Shown here: piece after piece, positions 45,649 to 64,000 of the stretch
Layout of the letters: every line of letters begins with the position of its first letter
Position numbering within the stretch: position 1 is the stretch's first letter
Origin: Phoenix dactylifera
Lineage: Eukaryota; Streptophyta; Magnoliopsida; Arecales; Arecaceae
Length of the DNA stretch: 64,000 bases
Direction: 5' to 3'
Assembly: GCF_009389715.1 (NCBI RefSeq)
Contig: NC_052393.1
Span: forward strand, 62,001 to 126,000
Made by a program: the position numbers and the translations under genes
The notes under the pieces: model-generated
Databases searched by the model: none
Seen by the model: the letters and a program-made list of their open reading frames with translations, nothing else
What the model was told of the DNA's origin: nothing

Positions 45649-48367
45649 CGGATGAAAACCCTAGCCCTTACGAAAGGGAGAAAAAAACCTTTCCTTTTTT
45701 CTTGGGTTTGGGTGTCCGTTTCTTCTTCTGTGGGAACAGAGAGAGAATTCGATCGAGCGAGCGAGCGAGAGGAAGGAGCGCCGCGTCCGCCCGATCGCCG
45801 CCTCTCCCCTCTCTTTCTGTATCGATCTACGTATCTATCTGTACCTATCTACCTCTCTCGGGGTTGCGTTGTGTCCGGACTTGGAAAGGGGCCGGTTGCG
45901 GGGGCAAAAGCCGGCTCCGGTGGAATGAATAAATGGCGGTCAGGAGAGGAGGGAGAGGAAGAGGAGGCTGTTGGGCGCGTGGGCCCGCTCTTCTCGTGGT
46001 CGGGGTCGGGGTTGGGGTTGGTTGGTGGGGTCCGCCGGGTGGCGAGCAGGGATGGGGTCTCGGCTCTTGTTCGGCTTCTGATTGGTTGGTGCTACAGGCG
46101 CTCCATCCACCCTCCCCTCGGCTCCACTTCTTTTCCCGATCTCCTTATCCCTTCCATTTCGCATTGGTCCATGGTTGGACTCTTCTTTCCCTAATCAAAT
46201 TCCGGTGATTCTGGATAACTGGCATGACTGCAGCCGTGATGTAGAAAGTTGGGTTTTTCTTGATGCAAACTGGCTCGAAGATATGAGGGGCGTTCGAGTG
46301 CCTGGTGAATGGCCGTGCAACTCAGAAGCTTTTTGCATAAAATCCTAGTTGCTTGTGCTCATTTACATACGTAGCTGTTTTATCACGTAATTGGTGGTAG
46401 GATGTACCTGCTCTCTCCTACCCCCCACCCACCGGACCAACGTTGGTGGGCCCCGTATTAGGTGGTGAACCAATTTTTCGCAGGATTTATCTTCATTTAC
46501 TTTGAATCAGTTACTGGAAGATGCCATGGCGAGTGTCATGACTTGGAATATTACAGTACTTAAACTATACTAAATATAATATATGTGCACACATATATGC
46601 TAATGCTATATTATTAAATGTTTAAATGAGAGAAATATTATATTTTGGATTCTATTTATCAAATTTTATGAGTAAAGTACCCTCCTTTCTTCACAAACCT
46701 CTGTACAAAAAATATATAATTAATAAGTCGGATACAAAAGCACGTGCTTCTGTTTTTATTTGTACCTATTTTATCTTTTATCTACGCATTGTTTTCCAAA
46801 AAAGTTGGACTTTGCTTAATGGAGGCTCCGCTCATCAGTCATCTACATTCTAAACCTAATAAATTCTTCTTAAATTTCAAAGTCAGATAAATATGGTACC
46901 TTGTTTCTAATTCTTGTGTGTTATCTCTTACTCTCCCAATATCTCGATCATTTTAATTTTTTTAATGTGCATTGTGCCAGTATCTAGTTGCTAAAAGGAT
47001 AAGAAAGCAACAAGTTTAATACATGAAATTAATATCGCGAAGAAAGTTGGTAATCGTTAATTGGAAAGAAAATATTACCAAGAGATTTAAATGAGAATGC
47101 AGGGGATCTTTGGTTCATCCCAATTGAATGTGACCTAAAAATGAGATTGCAACAACTGAATTTGTAGCACGAAGAGATACATATAAATGAAAATACTTTT
47201 GTTTGGACAAATGCAATAGTAGAGGTTGGAATTATTCTCCTTCCTTCCTCGATCATTAATGGCCAACTTGGTGAAGGCAAAGGAGTGCCAAAGTAGTCCG
47301 TAGGAGTCATCAGGAGGCAACCGAGGTGGAGAAATGAAGTGTCGGGACTGCCAATCCAGGCACTAGGGTAGCCAATTAGAACACCTAAATGGTCAATTAA
47401 GGTGCCGAGGTAGTTGATTTGAGCACCAAAGTGGTCCATCAAAGTGCCAGGGTGGTCTCATAGTGGTCATGGAGCGGCCTATCGGAGTGTTAGAATGACT
47501 AGTTGTACCATGGAAAGCATGGAAAGATAGTTTGGTTTAGGAGAACGAAGAAATAGCAGTCATGGGCTCGAAGGAGATTAATTAGGAGAGTTTTTGATCT
47601 ATGAGATGCTGCATCTTGCCTCGTAGTCATTTTGACAAAGAGTTAGAAATGTTGCATATAAGCCAACTTTGTAATTCGAATTGCTGCAGCTCAGTGAAGC
47701 TGCAGCAAATACTTGGGGCCTAATAGCTGCATTTTGGATGTGCAAACGAGGTGAGATACAATTAAACCAAAAAGGCCCACAACAGAAGAATAGTTAGGGT
47801 ATTGAGAGAGGGTAGTCCCAAGTAGTTTAAATTTAAAATAGTCACGGGTCGATAAATAATAATTTATATTATTGATAAAGAGAAAGATAAAAACAGAATA
47901 ACTATTTTTGAATGTTGACTAAAAATTTTACCAGAAATATGATTTTTATAATAATATATTTTAAACATTTGAAGATTTTTTTTGACCATCGAAAATGAAA
48001 AACCGTTTTTTTTTTTTTTTTTTGTAGTCTGTTTAAATTTTCAAATCCCGGAGACAGCTTTGAATCCAAGCCGCCGGGATCTAAGGACTCGTCGACTTGA
48101 CACGATGCGGCTCAGAAGGACCGTTGGATCTATGATGCGTTGTCTCATCCACACCGTTGAATGCCAGATGATCGCATATGGACGGAGCCGAAATCCGCAT
48201 ACTCCTTCCTCTTCCGACCACGACCCTTCTTAGCGAACGAGTGGGAACCCGTTCCTTCAAGAACGGCAGAAGAACACCGCCTTTCGGGAGCCGCCGCGAC
48301 GGAGCTACGGCGAAAGGAAAAAAAAAAGGGAAGAGAGATCCGCCGCAGGTAGAGCAAGGGCAAGGTC
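45649..48367. other. Divergent intergenic region between glutamyl-tRNA reductase and DUS2 genes
   Basis: The first 500 bp is GC-rich with GAGC and TATC simple repeats and would hold the glutamyl-tRNA reductase promoter and leader. The AT-rich centre (46500-47030) shows nothing recognisable. At 47270-47500 a degenerate repeat of roughly 25-30 bp (variants of AAGTGGTCCATCAAAGTGCC) keeps frames open on the - strand without coding meaning. The last 300 bp before 48368, GC-rich with A-rich runs, is the probable DUS2 leader. No extra gene is supported. Confidence 0.45.
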
Positions 48368-62573
<14,206 letters not shown>

Positions 62574-63104
62574 GTAAGTTTCACTCCATAATTTTTCTCC
62601 TTGGTAAATAAGTTTTCCAGTTGTTACCTGTAATTTTGGCAAGAGTTTTGTCATATGCAGCAGTATCTGTGTGCTCATGCATGTTGAAGTTTAAAGAACT
62701 CTGATGATTAATATTCTTTCACTTTTTAAGCTTGACAAGCTCCCTTCTTAAGCATTAACTTCTGTATCAGACAATGTGTTACTAGTTATGTATATGCAGC
62801 ATTTCATTGGATAAATATTTTGAGTTCATTTCATACATTTTGAGAAACATAGTAGCATAGGAATCAAAATGCAGAATGCCCTGCACCTTGTTATACTTGA
62901 TCAAGGATGTCTATTATAGTGGATGTGTCTAGGCTGGCAGATGGAATGGTAGATTTAGCTTAGACAATTTAACATGAAGGTGTTGAAACTGTAAACAGAC
63001 ATGTCAGCATACATCTGCAGCAATGCTGGATTACCCGCATTTCATCTCCCTCCTAGAATCATGACAGGCATGCACAATGAGGAAATATTTGGGGCCAAAA
63101 TAAG

Positions 63105-63435
63105 CATGGCTGCCGACTTTACTTCAAAAAATTCAAAAAAAGAAAATAATAAGTGAAGTCGGTAGTGGCTGCCGACTTCATTTAAAAAAATTCAAAAAAA
63201 TATAAAAAAGGGGTGGCATTCCTGTTCCAATGCACGGAGGAGAGAAGGCTTCGAAACCCCTCCCTCGGTCCTTTCCGGCGGCCCTCGGTCGCCGCTGATC
63301 TCTCCCTCTTCCTCTATTTCCTTCTCTCTCTCCCCCTCCTTTTGTCGGTTTCTCGATTTGAAAGTTGGAACTGTCCCGATCTGTTACTGGTACGGCTCGG
63401 TATGCTCCGGCGATTTTGGCTTAGTGGCTAGTAAT
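63105..63435. repeat. Third GC-rich repeat related to the DUS2 intron insertions
   Basis: GGCTGCCGACTT(C/T)A followed by an AAAAAATTCAAAAAAA run occurs twice here (63110 and 63168) and resembles GCCGACTTCACTTAAAAATT at 60713 in the previous insertion. The right part holds CCTCTATTTCCTTCTCTCTC, GGTACGGCTCGGTATG and similar motifs of the same family. Confidence 0.45.
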
Positions 63436-64000
63436 CCACAAATGTGATGAATAGTCCTTTTGGTCGCCGGGCGGGGGGGCTAGTTTCCTGTTAAACCTTA
63501 ATCTTCATTGCACGAATTTGCTATAAAACAATCGCCATAATTCTTCGTTTGTAGTCTATGATAGTTCATATCTAAACCTTAAATACCAGAACTTTATGAT
63601 GGATTAATTTTGGTGAATTCTTTCTTTAAAATTCCCACGTTGTCAATTCATTTGATTTAGAGGGGGAAAAAATCTTAACTGTATGGACAGCAAGGTATTT
63701 ACTTTAATTCTGGCATGTCTAAACCCTTTAATTTCATAAACAAATCCTTGTTCCATATTCCCTACAAACATGCTCAGTTCCATTGTCCTTTGTGCATCCA
63801 ATGATCATCTTTATAAGGCAGTTTTGATTAGAACTCAAGTCTGAACTGAAATTCCAGCTAGTCCTCGTAATGGCTATTTCATCATGAACCCTAATAAGAT
63901 TACTTCCCTTGACTGTCCTACATATTCTTATATGAATAAAATTTTATTTTTGAATAAAAATTGTGTATATATGTGAGTTTGTGCATGTGAGTCCATGTGT
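63436..64000. other. Right-edge intron sequence of DUS2
   Basis: AT-rich sequence with no recognisable exon. The remaining DUS2 C-terminal exon is expected beyond the window. Confidence 0.4.

Noticed and set aside
47029..47442. 137-codon open frame on - with repeating LGTLIDHLG-like units
   Set aside because: Product of a degenerate minisatellite; no start context, and no second exon or domain.

Overview
The window is nuclear DNA from a flowering plant, most likely a monocot. Genes have GT-AG introns, the coding exons are short, the GC content of first exons is high, and most of the remaining sequence is retrotransposons and transposon-derived repeats. Codon use and the repeat families suggest a non-grass monocot such as a palm, but the species cannot be fixed from sequence alone.

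Four real genes can be assembled exon by exon with consistent reading phase. (1) A two-RRM hnRNP/Musashi-like RNA-binding protein on + (3246-6869, two exons, 293 aa). (2) An ATP-dependent phosphoenolpyruvate carboxykinase on + (34728-40416, twelve coding exons, 667 aa). (3) A plastid glutamyl-tRNA reductase on - (45648-41766, three exons, 545 aa). (4) A DUS2-type tRNA-dihydrouridine synthase on + (48368 to beyond the right edge, eight exons visible). Genes 2 and 3 converge; genes 3 and 4 diverge across about 2.7 kb. They serve different pathways (gluconeogenesis, tetrapyrrole synthesis, tRNA modification), and nothing suggests they act together.

Left third (1-13 kb): LTR-like debris with tandem duplications, an orphan first exon of an AINTEGUMENTA/PLETHORA-like AP2 gene, and the RRM gene, whose intron carries a hAT-like insertion. 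Next come decayed inverted pieces of a second PEPCK copy split by LINE RNase H sequence. A second hAT-like element carries a mosaic of two unrelated gene fragments: a phosphoglycerate-mutase-like piece on - and a HARBI1/ALP1-like piece on +.

Middle (13-34 kb): a complete, very young Copia retrotransposon on the - strand (13125-22601). Its 2242-bp LTRs are nearly identical, it has a GATAG target duplication, and it keeps an uninterrupted 1307-aa polyprotein. Then a tRNA-derived SINE with a perfect 14-bp target duplication, a solo LTR, and about 8 kb of gene-poor sequence.

Right half (34-64 kb): the three housekeeping genes. Their long introns host a PPR-gene fragment (glutamyl-tRNA reductase intron 1), a gag-only LTR element of TR-GAG type (DUS2 intron 1), and several ACCGGT-rich palindromic or GC-rich repeat insertions (DUS2 introns 5, 6 and downstream). 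The recurring theme is repeated capture of gene fragments by small elements. No CRISPR array, operon or prokaryote-like system is present.
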